From Paragordius varius (lineage: Eukaryota; Nematomorpha): a DNA stretch of 64,000 bases. Position 1 is the stretch's first letter. Every line of letters starts with the position of its first letter. The notes beneath the pieces are model-generated. The model searched no databases and was not told the origin of the DNA. It worked only from the letters and a program-made list of their open reading frames with translations. This document shows, in pieces, positions 13,594 to 25,344 of this stretch. A program made the translations under genes and the position numbers. The stretch is from positions 3,348,001 to 3,412,000 of the forward strand of contig OZ176052.1 in the NCBI GenBank assembly GCA_964247055.1, read 5' to 3'.

Positions 13594-16584
13594 CCTGATA
13601 AAAATTAAGCTTTAAGCTATATGTTGGCTGCTTTCTTAAAATTTCTTACTTGTATTCAAGAAAATATCTGCTCACCCAAAGATATAAAATGAATACAGTA
13701 GCAAGCTGAATACATTACATAAGTGTTAATATTTTATAGCATTGTATGTAAATGATGACGATAAAATATAACACTTTTTTTCGATTTAATAGGCATCATC
13801 ACAGGACTATCCAATGCGTCTAACCTATAAACAACATAAACGCCAAATTAAATTACTTCAACAACAACAGCTATACCGTCAACAAATGGAAAGGAAAAGC
13901 AAATCTACCAATGGAAGAAATAAATATAAAAATGAGAGTTCTTCCTCAAATTTTGCAAATACATCAGTGAGTTTAATCGCGCATTTGGATAATATTTTAA
14001 TATAAATTTACGAATATTTTTTTTTCTAAACCCTCTATAATTTTCATATTGTTCTGAACCATTTATTATAAAAACGTTAAATTTAAGAATTTCATTTAAT
14101 TTATTTTCTTTATGTTTGCTTTTTTAGGATAATGTTCTAAACACTAGTAACGGAGGACCGCCAAGGGAGAAAAAAGATAAGAGGGATAAACGTTTAAATC
14201 AAAACGGTAACAACAATCCAAATTTAGTTCGGGGTACGAATTAAATTAATATTTTTCATTTTCCAAAAAATGGTAATTATTATAAAAAAATTTTTGAATG
14301 ATTGTCAATAGGGTCCTCATCACAACCTTTGCAAATTGTATCAGGAACCGAGCATGTCCTTAAACATAAAAATCAACAATCTAGGAAAACCGCTGGCAAT
14401 CATTATTCACACCAATTATATCAACACCCAAGTCATTACAATTATCATTACCCTGTTCAACAAAGCGGTTCTCAACATCAAAATGAAAAAATCAATCATA
14501 AACGCCAAAGTAATATATTTTATTTCCAAAAACATTTTTTATTGTGTGTATAGGATTTATTTAAATGCTAAAATTTACAATTAAAAAATGTTAAAATATA
14601 TCAGCTTGTTTTACTGTTTCAAAAGTTAATTTCTAATTATTTAATTTCTTATAACCAGATCGTAATAGTGCAGCAAACTTACCAACAAATGAATCGCTAC
14701 CAAAACCTACTTTTTGGGCCAACCTTTTTTCCACCTCGTCAAAACATGGCGTCACGAAAATGGATGATAATAACGTGAATCAAATGTCCACACAGTTTAC
14801 TGATAACCCCAAGGCCACTTCCAAGTATATGTCATCAAACCATCATAACTTTAATAACGAAAAAAATCGAATAGAGCAGACTACGAATAGAATTAGCAAT
14901 AATAATAGATTAGATTTAAATTTGGCTTACAAAGAGGATTGTGACATAACTCACCAACAACCATTACAACCGGTTAACGGTAAAAATAGGCATGGGCCAA
15001 AGAAAAAAAAGGTTTCACCCTCTCAAATAGAACCAATGATTGTTTTGAGTGGTGAACAGCCAAATAATCCAGGTAACTTAATTTTTAGTCATTATGAGTT
15101 TTAAGGAGTTATAAAAAAATATTTTTAACGTATAAAAATATAAAAAATTTACAATTATTTATACCTTAATATATCATGGGAATAATATATTTATAAAAAT
15201 TTTGCGCTTCTACCTATACATATATATGATTCACTTTTTTCATTTTTGAGAGAATATTCTTCACCAATCAAACAATATTTTAACTTTAATTTACATTGTA
15301 CAAATTCTAAGTTATACCATACATTATTGTAAGTACATATATTTACATTTTATAAGTTACTGAGTCATTTGGTTTTCTTGGAATCCAAACAATTTTTAAA
15401 CAAAAAAATTTGTCCCTACATTTTAACTTTTAATTTTATTATTGACGCACACATTGCTCTAATTTCATATATTCTATATCTTTTTTATTCTATCTTGCAG
15501 AATCAGGTCTTAACAAAGTGTGTGAACGCGATTTATTGGTTTTAGCGAATAGAGGCGTAACTAAAGAGGAACATCCCAACCCAACAGTTTCATCAGATGT
15601 TGAGGTATTTGAATCTGCTACGAATTGCTTCGTACCTTCAACTACAACAATGGGCTTAGAACCGCCCCCTTATGAACTGTGTGTTAAAAATAGCAAAGAT
15701 TTTAACAATAACATTGATGTGAATGTCAATAAAATAATTGAACCTAGTGCACCAATATTATCCACATCGATATTTGAAGCGGAAAACGAAATGACATCTA
15801 AACATGAGAATGGACACAAGACAAAGTAGTTTACCTTGGATAATATTTATAATACTCAAGCGGTCGCTTAATGAATTCATTAGATAATTTTATTTTCAGT
15901 TTTAGTATAATACCCTGATTAGAAAAAATACATTATCATTTACGTTTTTCCCGTTATTATTTGGCGCATTTTTAATTTTCAGCGGTGAATTTGAAGGAAA
16001 AATTCACATAAACTAAATTTAATTAGACCAAAAATATTTTTACACATATAATTTAGCATTAGTACTTTAATCATATAATGGTAAAATATATTTTCCATAC
16101 TTATTATTCAATTGATTGATCAATAAAAATGTTTACTATTAGTTTTATTGAAAACACCAACAAGGCTAACCCGCAATTACAAAATGCTCAAACAATACAA
16201 ACTTCACTGCCAACATCGCATGCCAATCAAACCACTCAAAATTTTGCTGCATTTGAACCGTTAGGTCATCCACATTTTAATTCTGCAGGGTTCATTGGTG
16301 ACAAGCATAAGTATAAATTAATTTTAATTTATCCATATTTTATAGATCCATTCTTTTTTAATGCTTTTTTGGTCATTTTTTCAAAAAATAAATTTATAAA
16401 TAGGTTGCCTAAACCAGGCTTTGGTAAAAATCGTGAAACCGTTTACAAAAATTTTGAGGATAGAAAACAGCGCAAACAAAAAGGCATTTCTCCACAAAAG
16501 GCAAACGCTAATATGAATAATCCTCATTCAACAAACAGTATTTTTAATGGACTTTTTAACATTAATAAGGCTTACAAGGGTTGA
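2505..16584 (+). CDS. kuz: Kuzbanian / ADAM10 transmembrane metalloprotease, 24 exons
   Basis: Membrane sheddase that in known animals cleaves Notch and other surface proteins. Exons: 2505-2535, 2558-2684, 2710-2840, 2864-3188, 5073-5232, 5739-6078, 6541-6781, 7146-7269, 7570-7990, 8824-8901, 9273-9460, 10012-10204, 10517-10679, 11100-11286, 11880-12105, 12476-12887, 13226-13469, 13793-13966, 14128-14233, 14312-14509, 14659-15072, 15501-15825, 16143-16310, 16404-16584. All junctions are GT-AG and phase-consistent, giving 1718 residues. The order is signal peptide ([10 protein letters not shown]), prodomain (INHYETLNY), possible furin site RLNRR near residue 355, metalloprotease with [12 protein letters not shown] near 713-724 split by an intron, disintegrin ([16 protein letters not shown]), Cys-rich region, membrane segment near 1022-1042, then a tail of about 670 N/Q/S-rich residues. 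Human ADAM10 has 748 residues. About 110 extra residues sit between YSD and KSLNTG in the catalytic domain. The last two exons rest on phase and composition only; reading through exon 22 would stop at 15827. Confidence 0.95.
2536..2557 (+). other. 22-nt intron (kuz intron 1)
   Basis: The sequence starts GTATTT and ends AATATAG. Removing it joins [10 protein letters not shown] to the mature N terminus through a split Val codon, and yields a signal peptide directly followed by the conserved INHYETLNY. Without removal the frame stops. The start ATG at 2505 is chosen because it alone gives this join. Confidence 0.8.
2685..2709 (+). other. 25-nt intron (kuz intron 2)
   Basis: It starts GTTAGT and ends TATTAG. 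Reading through gives an in-frame stop. Removal restores a Lys codon and continues the ADAM10 prodomain (ISFNAFNK then [10 protein letters not shown]). Confidence 0.9.
2841..2863 (+). other. 23-nt intron (kuz intron 3)
   Basis: It starts GTAAAC and ends TATAG. Removal joins NIFVSGYVL to [15 protein letters not shown] through a split Gly codon. This corresponds to the prodomain stretch between the IYTGHIYGEEGS and SVIDGRFEG regions of human ADAM10. Confidence 0.9.
3189..5072 (+). other. kuz intron 4 with repeat
   Basis: A 1.9-kb intron with no exon or gene inside. It carries a copy of the long AT-rich interspersed repeat at about 3945-4300, recognisable by ggctaaagaaagcatatttt. Confidence 0.6.
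3945..4300 (+). repeat. Long AT-rich interspersed repeat copy
   Basis: It shares ordered landmarks with copies near 25.75-26.1 kb and 53.05-53.5 kb: a cataatat/caaccatgg-like stretch, a Gly-poor AT run, then gcgcctaaaaggctaaagaa. Divergence is high, so the family is old. No termini were identified. Confidence 0.5.
6241..6280. repeat. (TA)n microsatellite in kuz intron 6
   Basis: About 20 uninterrupted TA repeats. Confidence 0.95.
13556..13589. repeat. (TA)n microsatellite in kuz intron 17
   Basis: About 17 uninterrupted TA repeats, just downstream of the exon ending at 13469. Confidence 0.95.
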
Positions 16585-16974
16585 AGATATTCCAATGCTA
16601 AATATTACTTCCACACTCTACTTATTATACATTTTTTGCTCATCGATAATGAATTAGAAGAAAATGGGCACAAAATTGTAATAGACCTTTTCAAAACGGA
16701 GCAAAAGATATTCCAAAAATTATCTGTAATAGTATTAAAATTTGTCCTTTGATTTTGCATTTTACCTGGATTTTACATAGTTTTTATATTTATTTAATAC
16801 ATATATATTCTAACCATATTGTATGAATTGTTATCTTTGCAAATACTATAATCTCAATAACATATATTCTTGTGGTCCATTTTTTGTGATTTTACTTTTT
16901 TTGCTATATCTTTTAAAACTGCTAATTTTATTGTATGTTGAGAATGTTTTTATATATTTTGATTTTATATTTTT

Positions 16975-16980
16975 AATAAA
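16975..16980 (+). terminator. Candidate poly(A) signal of kuz
   Basis: AATAAA lies about 390 nt after the stop at 16584. In such AT-rich DNA this hexamer is common, so it is only a candidate. Confidence 0.4.
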
Positions 16981-19160
16981 TTAAACCTAATATTATTTAA
17001 AGAGGTTACATTAATTGATTAGAATTAACAATGATTTTTAACACCATTTTTTGAACATCAAACCATAAGAATTTGTGGTATTAACCAACTTCTAAGATAT
17101 GTATTGTAATTTAATTTTTTTAAAGGATTAAAAAAGAATATATTTATTATTATGAAGCTATATTTAAGTCATGACGATTGGTAGAAACCAATGCTATAGC
17201 CTCATCCCATGTTATATTCGTTAATGTCTTTATTTTTTAACATAATTCAGTAAATTTTTTTGTTAATAGATGGTTTTTCAGAAAAAGGCCAACTCAGGAG
17301 CTAATACGCTTTTTATCACTGCTTAATTTAAATTTATAAAAATCTGAACGGTTTCACACGTGGAGCGGAAAATTTTAAGGTCGAATAAATTTTACCTCCA
17401 TAAACATCACGGATTTTTGGGCCACGATTTAAATCTCACTTGCATAATCGGGAAACTCGTATTTTGCGTAACTAAACCCAAAAATTAATAAAAACACTGT
17501 TTTGCTTTCAGAAATGAAATATGAATGGTCATATTTTAAATGGTTTAATACCTTTTTGAAAATATTTTTAAGCACTGTAGCTTTTTGCCATATATGATAT
17601 GGGTGAAGCGTATATTTAATTTATAAAGGTTGGTAACGTTCTTTGGAATCATAAAATGTTACCATTGTTGAATTGGATTGATGCAATATGCTCCTGCTAA
17701 AAATTCTTTAAAACCGCTGTCTATCTGATACTACCATATAACTAAGCTAAATGCAATTGAAAAAAAGTAGGTTACTCTTGTAAACTAAGTTGAAATATAA
17801 ATTGTCATTTCAAATGTTAGCCCAATAAGTTCCCGTAAAAAATATTATAGCTTACATCAGGGGTGGTAAACACGCGGCCGATATTATGTGCGCCCCGTAA
17901 TCTTTTATAACATCAAATAGTGTTTCCATAATCTTCAAAAATACGCTGATAAAACCTTAGTAAAATTTAAACAAATTTCTCAATACATCATTAAAATTGG
18001 CAACGAAATGCAAAAATTGGTGAAATATATAAATCGTATTGTACTTTCCATTTTTACCCATATTTTTTTCAAATGCGTCCTGCGAAACCATTTGTGTGAA
18101 CACCCCTGGTCTACATTATATTGGTACGTAAAATACATGGGGTTAAATATTTCATATCTAGAACTAATTAAGAGTTTTAGAACAATGCTGGTTAAACAGT
18201 ATTGATAAGATTCCAAGCTATAAATGTTTTGCCGTTATTAGTTTCTAGTTTGAAATAGATAATACATCATAGCAAATTTTCTCCATTTTATCCAAATTAT
18301 CACAATTTTTAATGCATTCTGGTGTCATGCCAAAATATTTTTTTGATTAAATTGGATAGATCAATTTATTATATATGTCAGAAAAAACATTTTGTTTATT
18401 GTTACCCTTATATTAAATGCAAGATTTTTAATATAGTTTGAATCGGGAATAATTGATATTATTGCATTATTCATACATTTTTTATAAGATATAAAATTCT
18501 ATCTTCGGGATATTCGTAAATTTTTAATTTTTTTTACAAATCATTCATTTTTTATAGTGCGTAAAGCTTATTACATCTTTAATTGGATGTTAAATCTAAG
18601 TAAATATATATTTTAACCATACCATAATCTTGATAAAATCATGCCGGAATAAATTAAACATTGTATAGTCGTTTAAATACATTAAAATGTTATAAAAACT
18701 AAAGATAAAATTAACAATACCAAGGGTTAGACTGAAAAAATGGTTTTTTTTACCTAATAAAATAATCAATATGGTCATTATATCATTTCATATCTTATCA
18801 GTATTCATTATGTAGATGGACTTTTCTATTCAAAAGTCCTCACATCTCTTTCACTCTTTTGATCCCTATCAAAATAAAAATTGGTCATTGGAATATTAGG
18901 TATATTCTAAATGAATTAATTTATTTAAATAGGAACAATTAAATATTAATAAATATTTGAATATAAAAATTAAAATATTTTCTACTTTATCATAATAAAT
19001 AGAATATAGAAAAAATTGCTTTATATATACAAGTAACTATATGTGATGAAACTAATAATATAATTTATACAAATCAATAGCAAAAATTTAACTAAGACAT
19101 TTAAACTTTTTATATGTAATCAATCCATTTTTTAAACAATATAAATAAGTATCTATAAAT
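16981..19160. other. Intergenic region between convergent kuz and Pdk
   Basis: I see no gene here. The region contains one hAT-type MITE (17858-18108). The rest is AT-rich sequence with no recognised element. Confidence 0.55.
17858..18108. mobile_element. hAT-type MITE, 251 bp
   Basis: The ends are inverted: caggggtggtaaacacgcgg on the left and, read from the other strand, caggggtgttcacacaaatg on the right. They are flanked by gcttacat and gtctacat, an 8-bp target duplication matching at 6 of 8 positions. CAGGGGT...CGGCC ends and an 8-bp duplication are typical of hAT elements. The interior matches the copy at 54230-54523. It has no coding capacity. Confidence 0.8.
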
Positions 19161-22100
19161 TTAGCAATTGCCACGTTTATTCTTTCTTACATTGTGATGT
19201 ATTTCCTTTTTACTCTTATTATTTGAATTTTCACCCCCTTCTTTATTATTAAAATTTTTGTTGTTAATATTTGCATCAAAATCATTATTCTCATTTTCGT
19301 AATTTATTTTAGGGCCATTGTAAAAAGGCATTTGGGTGAGATCCTCTTCGGGTAGCCTTGCTTTCAAATCCAACAAATGTTGGGGCGGATTATCGCCATA
19401 TTTGCGTTTGAGCAAAGATGTATACTGGGATTGTGATAATGGCGGTTCATAAGCCTGTATATATATATATATAGTTCAAATTCACCCTTCAACAATTCAA
19501 ATCCCCCTAATAAAATTGTGTGTTTTCAAACTAATATAACTCATCATTAATATAAAATATATCTTTATGGCATAGTTTATTATTATTTGAACATTATTTT
19601 AATTTTAAACTTAATTTTATTTTTCAAAAATATATAAAAATATAGGTAAATTTTAATTATAAAAAACAATAATTAATTTGAGGTTAAATATGAAATGTTT
19701 AAGGGTGAATTTGAATTGTTATGGGTGAATTTGAATTGTTTAAGGGTGAATTTGAATTGTTCGAGGGTGAATTTGAATTGTTTAAAGGTAAATTTAAATT
19801 TTAAATGGTATATTATTATCCACAATAGTTTGACTAAAAAAAGAGTTAATTTATGCATAACTACCCAAATACTAAGAAAAAATAAAGTATAAATATATTA
19901 ATTACCAAATATCGCCAATAAGGTTTATATTAAATAAATATCCATACACTTCTTTTAACATATTAGTTAGTAAATATATTTCATATAAACAAAAGATAAA
20001 AAAAACTAAAAATGAATCAAAATAATTTAGTAACAACCTTAGGCAGTACATCAGGGTTCGTTAGATAACAATCAGCTTCAAGCGAAGATGTTATGTGACG
20101 ATGAGTAGTAGTTTGTTCAGCATTAATGCTACCATTATTGAGTACAACTTGAGTGTGTGAAACTTTACCCTGTATAGTCGATGTGTCTTCAAAAGCCTCC
20201 TGTAAAGGCGAGCCACTGTAAACCCCTATGGGTGTTGCCGACGTATAAATTTTGGTAACGGCTTTATTAAATACGGGCAATAATTCACTAGCATCGGATG
20301 GAAGGACCTATGATCATTAAAAGATATTATTAGCATGTATAAAACGCGATTTTTAATTTTTTAGATTTTATTTATCTTTCAATTAATGGATAAATGAATG
20401 ATGCGCCATATTTATTACTTTTGAGAATGAAAAGTTAGGAAAAACTATATGTAAACTTTGTCCGATAAAGTTAATAAAAATTATTGTAAATAAATGGATA
20501 ATTATTGAAGCATTTATCCAGTAAAATACGCAATTTTTCCATCATCACCAACCCTGAGCAGGCGAGTGTTAAAGCTCTCACATGTCCGGATACAATTTAA
20601 TCCTTACCCTTTAATAAAAAAGGAAAAAAGAGACTCCAAACTGTATATTTTTTTTTATTTTTTTTTGTCCGATAAAGTTAAAAATTAATTGTAAATAAAT
20701 GGATAATTATTATAGAATCATTTATCCAGTAAAATGTATGTTATAAATTAAATTAAAACTATTATATCAAAGATAATTATATATATTTATATAGCAGTTT
20801 TACTTTTAAATAGACAATAGCATCCATGCCATACCCTTCAACCGTTACAAGCTTAAGATCGCCTTGGAAATATCGTGCGTATAAACGTGATAACGGCAAA
20901 CCAAATCCATAACCAGCCTACATTATTATTAAAAAATTATTTTAATATAAAAAAATGTTTATATATAGTGAAAATTGAAACTATAAAGACAGAAGGTAAG
21001 GATCAAAAGACAAATATATATATTAATAAGAACATTGATACTATTTTTTTTAATATAAACTATCGTTTTAGGTGATAAAGCTAAAGAAATAAATTGAAAC
21101 AGGCGAGTACACACATATATATATATATATATATATATTAAAATTGATATTATAAAAACTTAAATTAAAATTAACTAATTTATTTAAAATATTAAAGTTT
21201 AAAAAAGCCTGACGGTCTTTTGACAAAAATATTTGTCTTTTAGTTTTTTTGTCCTTATACTTTTTAATTTTACACTGTACATATATTATACCAATGGTGA
21301 ACTTATGGATGAATCTTTAATAGATGGTCTAGGGGCAGTTGAGTATGTGTATTGAAATAAATTCCCATATCTTGATAAAGGTACACCTCCTCCCTGATCA
21401 CTGATTTTAATGGTTAAATCTTCCTTACCTATAATTAATTTAATGTGTTAATAAAAAAGAGGACAGATATTGTAATATAATATCGTGAGTTTAATGCGAT
21501 ACTATGGAGGCAGATGTTGCAATATTTTGTTGAATAGTGAAAAAATCACATAAATTTAATGTCATAAAAGTGAGGCTAAAATAATAGTTTCTTATTTGAG
21601 TCATTTTTTGCCCGTAAAATTTTTGTATATATTAAAATACTTAAAAACAATAAGTGACAACTCAAATAAGACAAAAAAATTAAATTATTAAAAATAGTAA
21701 AATTTAATTCATAACATATTTAGTATTGTAATGATAAATTATAAATTAATAATGTTTTGTATAAACGTTCGTTTACATCGTTATTTTAAAACAGATTTAA
21801 CAATTGTTAATATTTGATTAAACTTTAAACCTTTGACAATCAAAGCTTTTATGGGTGGGAATGTTTCGGTTTCAACTCCATTAAATTCAATTGTTGCCCG
21901 CAACGCATTCTGCAAACATTAATTACACAATTTTAAGAGGCATTATTAAAAAAAGTTTTTAAAATATACCATTTACACCTCAAATTTATATTTAAACACT
22001 TAAAATTAATAAATTTTAAATATTATCACCCTTGATTCAACTTACCTTTGAAAACTTCACCTAAACTTTTATAACATTTATTCGCCGCAAAAAGAAATAT

Positions 22101-25100
22101 TACTGAGATATATAAGCTCATAATTATAGAATATTTGTTTTTGACATAATTTTTCAGCTTTTTAGGTTTACCCTATTCATTTTAAATTATTATTAAATGG
22201 TATCACAAAATATATAATAAAAATTATGCATACACAAGCGTTCTAAAATTAATAATTGTCTAATTTTTTTGATATTTTTGATAAGTGATATAATTATATA
22301 AATTAACGAGAGTTGATTGATAAACTTCCAACACAATTTATCTAAGTTTATTTACCCCATACACAAAAAATTTATTAGAGTGAAAAATGTTCAGGTTGTA
22401 TATGAAATATTTAAAGGTGAACTAAAATGTTAAAGGGTATTTTATGTCAAAGAAATTTGAAGTTTTTAAGGGTGACTTTGAGATTAAATGAGTATATTTA
22501 CAAAAAGACAATTAAAAAAAGATAAAGCCTAACTTTAAACAATTCAAAAAGCATATGGTAAAGATGGGACGGTACATGAACCACTTGTATTGAATTTCCT
22601 TTTTCTCGTACTAAATAGTAATGTTAAAAAAATTAAAATTAAATAAAAATTAAAACGACTATAAAAAATTTTATGTATAAAAAACAATATTGTTCGATTT
22701 TTTCTATAAAATTAAAATATGAAATTAAGGATGATACAAATTTACATTTCAATTTTAGATTTCGAAGCCCAAAACAATAGGTTAGATTTAAAATTAAAAA
22801 TATGATTACTTTAAAAAAAATAGGTTCTTTAATTTTAATATTTATTATTAAGAGTTTTAGTTTACATTGCACTAAAAATTTTTAGCGAAAATGACTATTT
22901 TATATACAAAATATATACCGTTAAGCGTTTCAATTTCAACATTTGGAGCAACCAGGTAATGGTTCTCACATACAAACCGAGCATTTTCAAAAGCATCTAA
23001 AAATATCATCACTGGAATTCATATTGGCGCAAAATGGGATATTATTAGGTAAAACAATAAAGACTTACCAATATTTTATAATCAAAAATAAATATAGAAG
23101 ACCCTTACTTTCATTTTGATTTTTTTGTATAAAAAGCACTTAACAATTAACTATAGCTAATTAACATAGATTGTTCCATTTTTGGGTAGTTTAAAGTGAG
23201 TAAGAGCTCAAAACTAAAAAAATATATTAATGTCATTTTTCCTTCTATATATAAAATCTTACTGAACTAGAAGAAAAAAAACCTTGCAAAACTGCCTTAA
23301 CATCACAATGCGGATCAATGCAACCAACATTTCGTGGGTGATCCGGTCTAATACCACCAAACATCATAGCTATAAATGAATAAAGAATGTAGTATATAAA
23401 TAATATAGTTTGGATATTTTATTAACATATGAATAAATTAGATAAATTATCTTCACTAATTTTTAATCAAATATCAGCAACTTTTAATCTAATGATGCAG
23501 GTATTATAAGTATACAAATCTTAATTACATTAGTGACTAATTAATAATAAAATATCTGATTTATATTGAAACTAAATGACAATATTTTTAATTATGAAAA
23601 AAAACTTTATGTTCTTAACACCTAAATACTCCCATTTTTATTTAATCCTAAATAATTTCTTATCCTAACCGTTTCAAAAGAAAATGAGAATTACTGTGTT
23701 GAGTGATAAGCATACGTATACTTATACGGCTTAGAAAAAATCTATCCAAAAAATATTGAATATTTCCATCCATTTTAGCATTATCCCCGTAAGTTTCTTT
23801 CATTTCATTCAATCCCTGGGCCATAGTTTCAACCACATTCATGTGCCGAGTACGAATCTTAAGCAAGGTATCAACAAATCTAAAAGAATCGAAACAAACA
23901 CTTTTGTAAAATATTGAAAACCTAATCTTTCTAGAGATTATATTTTATAAATGTGCAAACATTTAAAAATAGGGCAGTTATAATAAATTATTTCTAATTT
24001 ATTGTTAAAATTTTCTTTTTTTATCATTTCTAATTAGTGGTAATGATTTCATTGAAACACAAAAAAATAATTTGTTTTGTACTGAAATATCTTAAAAAAT
24101 AGATGATGTTCTTATAAATACGTAATAAAACCGATAAATAACATTCTGATTAGTATTATATTTTTAAATAGAAAGGGCTCTCACGAATTGAGTGTGGAGA
24201 GCAAAAGTGATAGATCATATAAAAATTCAATAATTCTAATAAATAAATTATGGGGTATATTTTAACCGTATATAAAAAAAGAATCAAAACTCAGAAAGTA
24301 TTTTGTGGTATAAATTTATTATATTTTTTTTTCTTGTATATTATAGATTTATTTTTTGTCAAAAATAGTTAAATTAGGTAATGAACATATAAGTGCCAAA
24401 TAAGTTTTATATTGTAACATTAAAAAAGCAATTTCTTTCTAACTTTTATGGTGTGAACTGCACTTGTAAGGTGAATACGAGAAACACTCTATAGTCTATA
24501 TTATAAAATAATTTGCAAAAACAAGCTTAAAATTTTCAAACCATTTTTTCGATTATGCTAAAATAAAGTTAAAAATCCATAGTTAAAAATCCATAGTTAA
24601 AAATTAAATATGTCCATATTTTTTTTACTGTTAATAGTTGTCTAAATTTTACAAACAAAAAACTTTACATTAAAAATAATATTTAAAAGGCATGTAAACT
24701 CTTGGAAAAAAAATAAATATTTTATGTAGATTAAAAATAATTATACAGTACGTATGGTATATCAAAATTTATTGCCGTCATCCAGATAATTTTAAATTAA
24801 CATATTTTGCAAACAGACCAATATAGACACAATACACCACTGTATAATTATTTTTACTTCTGCACCCTAACATGGTTAAACAATGTGGTATTTTTTTACA
24901 AAAACATATAATAGCCTATATTTGCATAACAATAAGTCATGTGATGAACACACCTCCTAATAAAAAAATATTATACTCTTGTTTAATTTGTGCTGATAGT
25001 GGTTGAACGTTTTCGTATTTAAGAATATCAATAAAGCTTTGTTTATACCTAATATATTAAATACAAAACTGACCAATTTTTAACCATTTCGATTGATGGC

Positions 25101-25344
25101 ATTTTAAGTAAATTCTCGGGTAAATAATTTATTTCTCTCATCATATTGGCTAAGCGAACAGGTATTTCCTTTTGTAAAAACATAAAAGACATGTTTTCGC
25201 TGGGGTTTGTTTGACCTATATAATAATAAAAAAATTACCAAAATCTACAAACTGCTTAATCGACAGAGCGGATGGTGCAAACTGGGAATAATGTTCCAAC
25301 ATCTTAGCATAATGCCTAAGACAGGCGTTCGTGACAAAAACCAT
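19161..25344 (-). CDS. Pdk: Pyruvate dehydrogenase kinase, 12 exons
   Basis: Mitochondrial matrix kinase that phosphorylates and inactivates pyruvate dehydrogenase E1-alpha. Exons in transcript order: 25239-25344, 25074-25215, 24977-25048, 23695-23879, 23283-23369, 22919-22996, 22534-22610, 21831-21909, 21292-21428, 20804-20917, 20038-20307, 19161-19454. Phases agree and the sum gives 546 residues. The start ATG at 25344 is the first after an in-frame stop and gives the usual short N terminus ([20 protein letters not shown]). Conserved blocks are [46 protein letters not shown], the GHKL N-box ELFKNALRA (about 246-254), DQGGG (about 286-290) and [19 protein letters not shown] (from 323). All ATP-site residues look intact. 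Vertebrate PDKs have 400-440 residues. Here about 170 residues follow the kinase fold, ending Asn/Lys-rich, and I do not find the usual C-terminal Asp-Trp motif. Introns 1 and 2 are 23 and 25 nt; later introns run from about 300 nt to 1.1 kb. Confidence 0.95.
19478..19800. repeat. Small fold-back repeat with 21-bp minisatellite arms
   Basis: Lies in the last Pdk intron. Four to five units of a 21-bp motif (aagggtgaatttgaattgtt) occupy about 19697-19793. Inverted units (attcaaattcacccttcaac) lie at about 19478-19510, so the two could pair across roughly 180 bp. The design matches the fold-back element at 39654-40275, but the motif differs. Confidence 0.6.
20459..20736. repeat. Direct repeat of about 68 bp
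   Basis: gtccgataaagtta...ggataattatt...catttatccagtaaaat occurs at about 20459-20526 and again at about 20667-20736, with small indels. It lies inside the Pdk intron between exons 20804-20917 and 20038-20307. Confidence 0.8.
21116..21139. repeat. (TA)n microsatellite in a Pdk intron
   Basis: About 12 TA units. Confidence 0.9.
25049..25073 (-). other. 25-nt intron (Pdk intron 2)
   Basis: On the minus strand it starts GTCAGT and ends ATATTAG. Removal rebuilds the Trp codon of [19 protein letters not shown]. This corresponds to the conserved SWYVQSLLDIMEF of other PDKs. Confidence 0.92.
25216..25238 (-). other. 23-nt intron (Pdk intron 1)
   Basis: On the minus strand it starts GTAATT and ends ATATAG. 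Removal rebuilds the Gly of [19 protein letters not shown]. This matches the IKQFxDFG block of PDKs. Confidence 0.92.
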
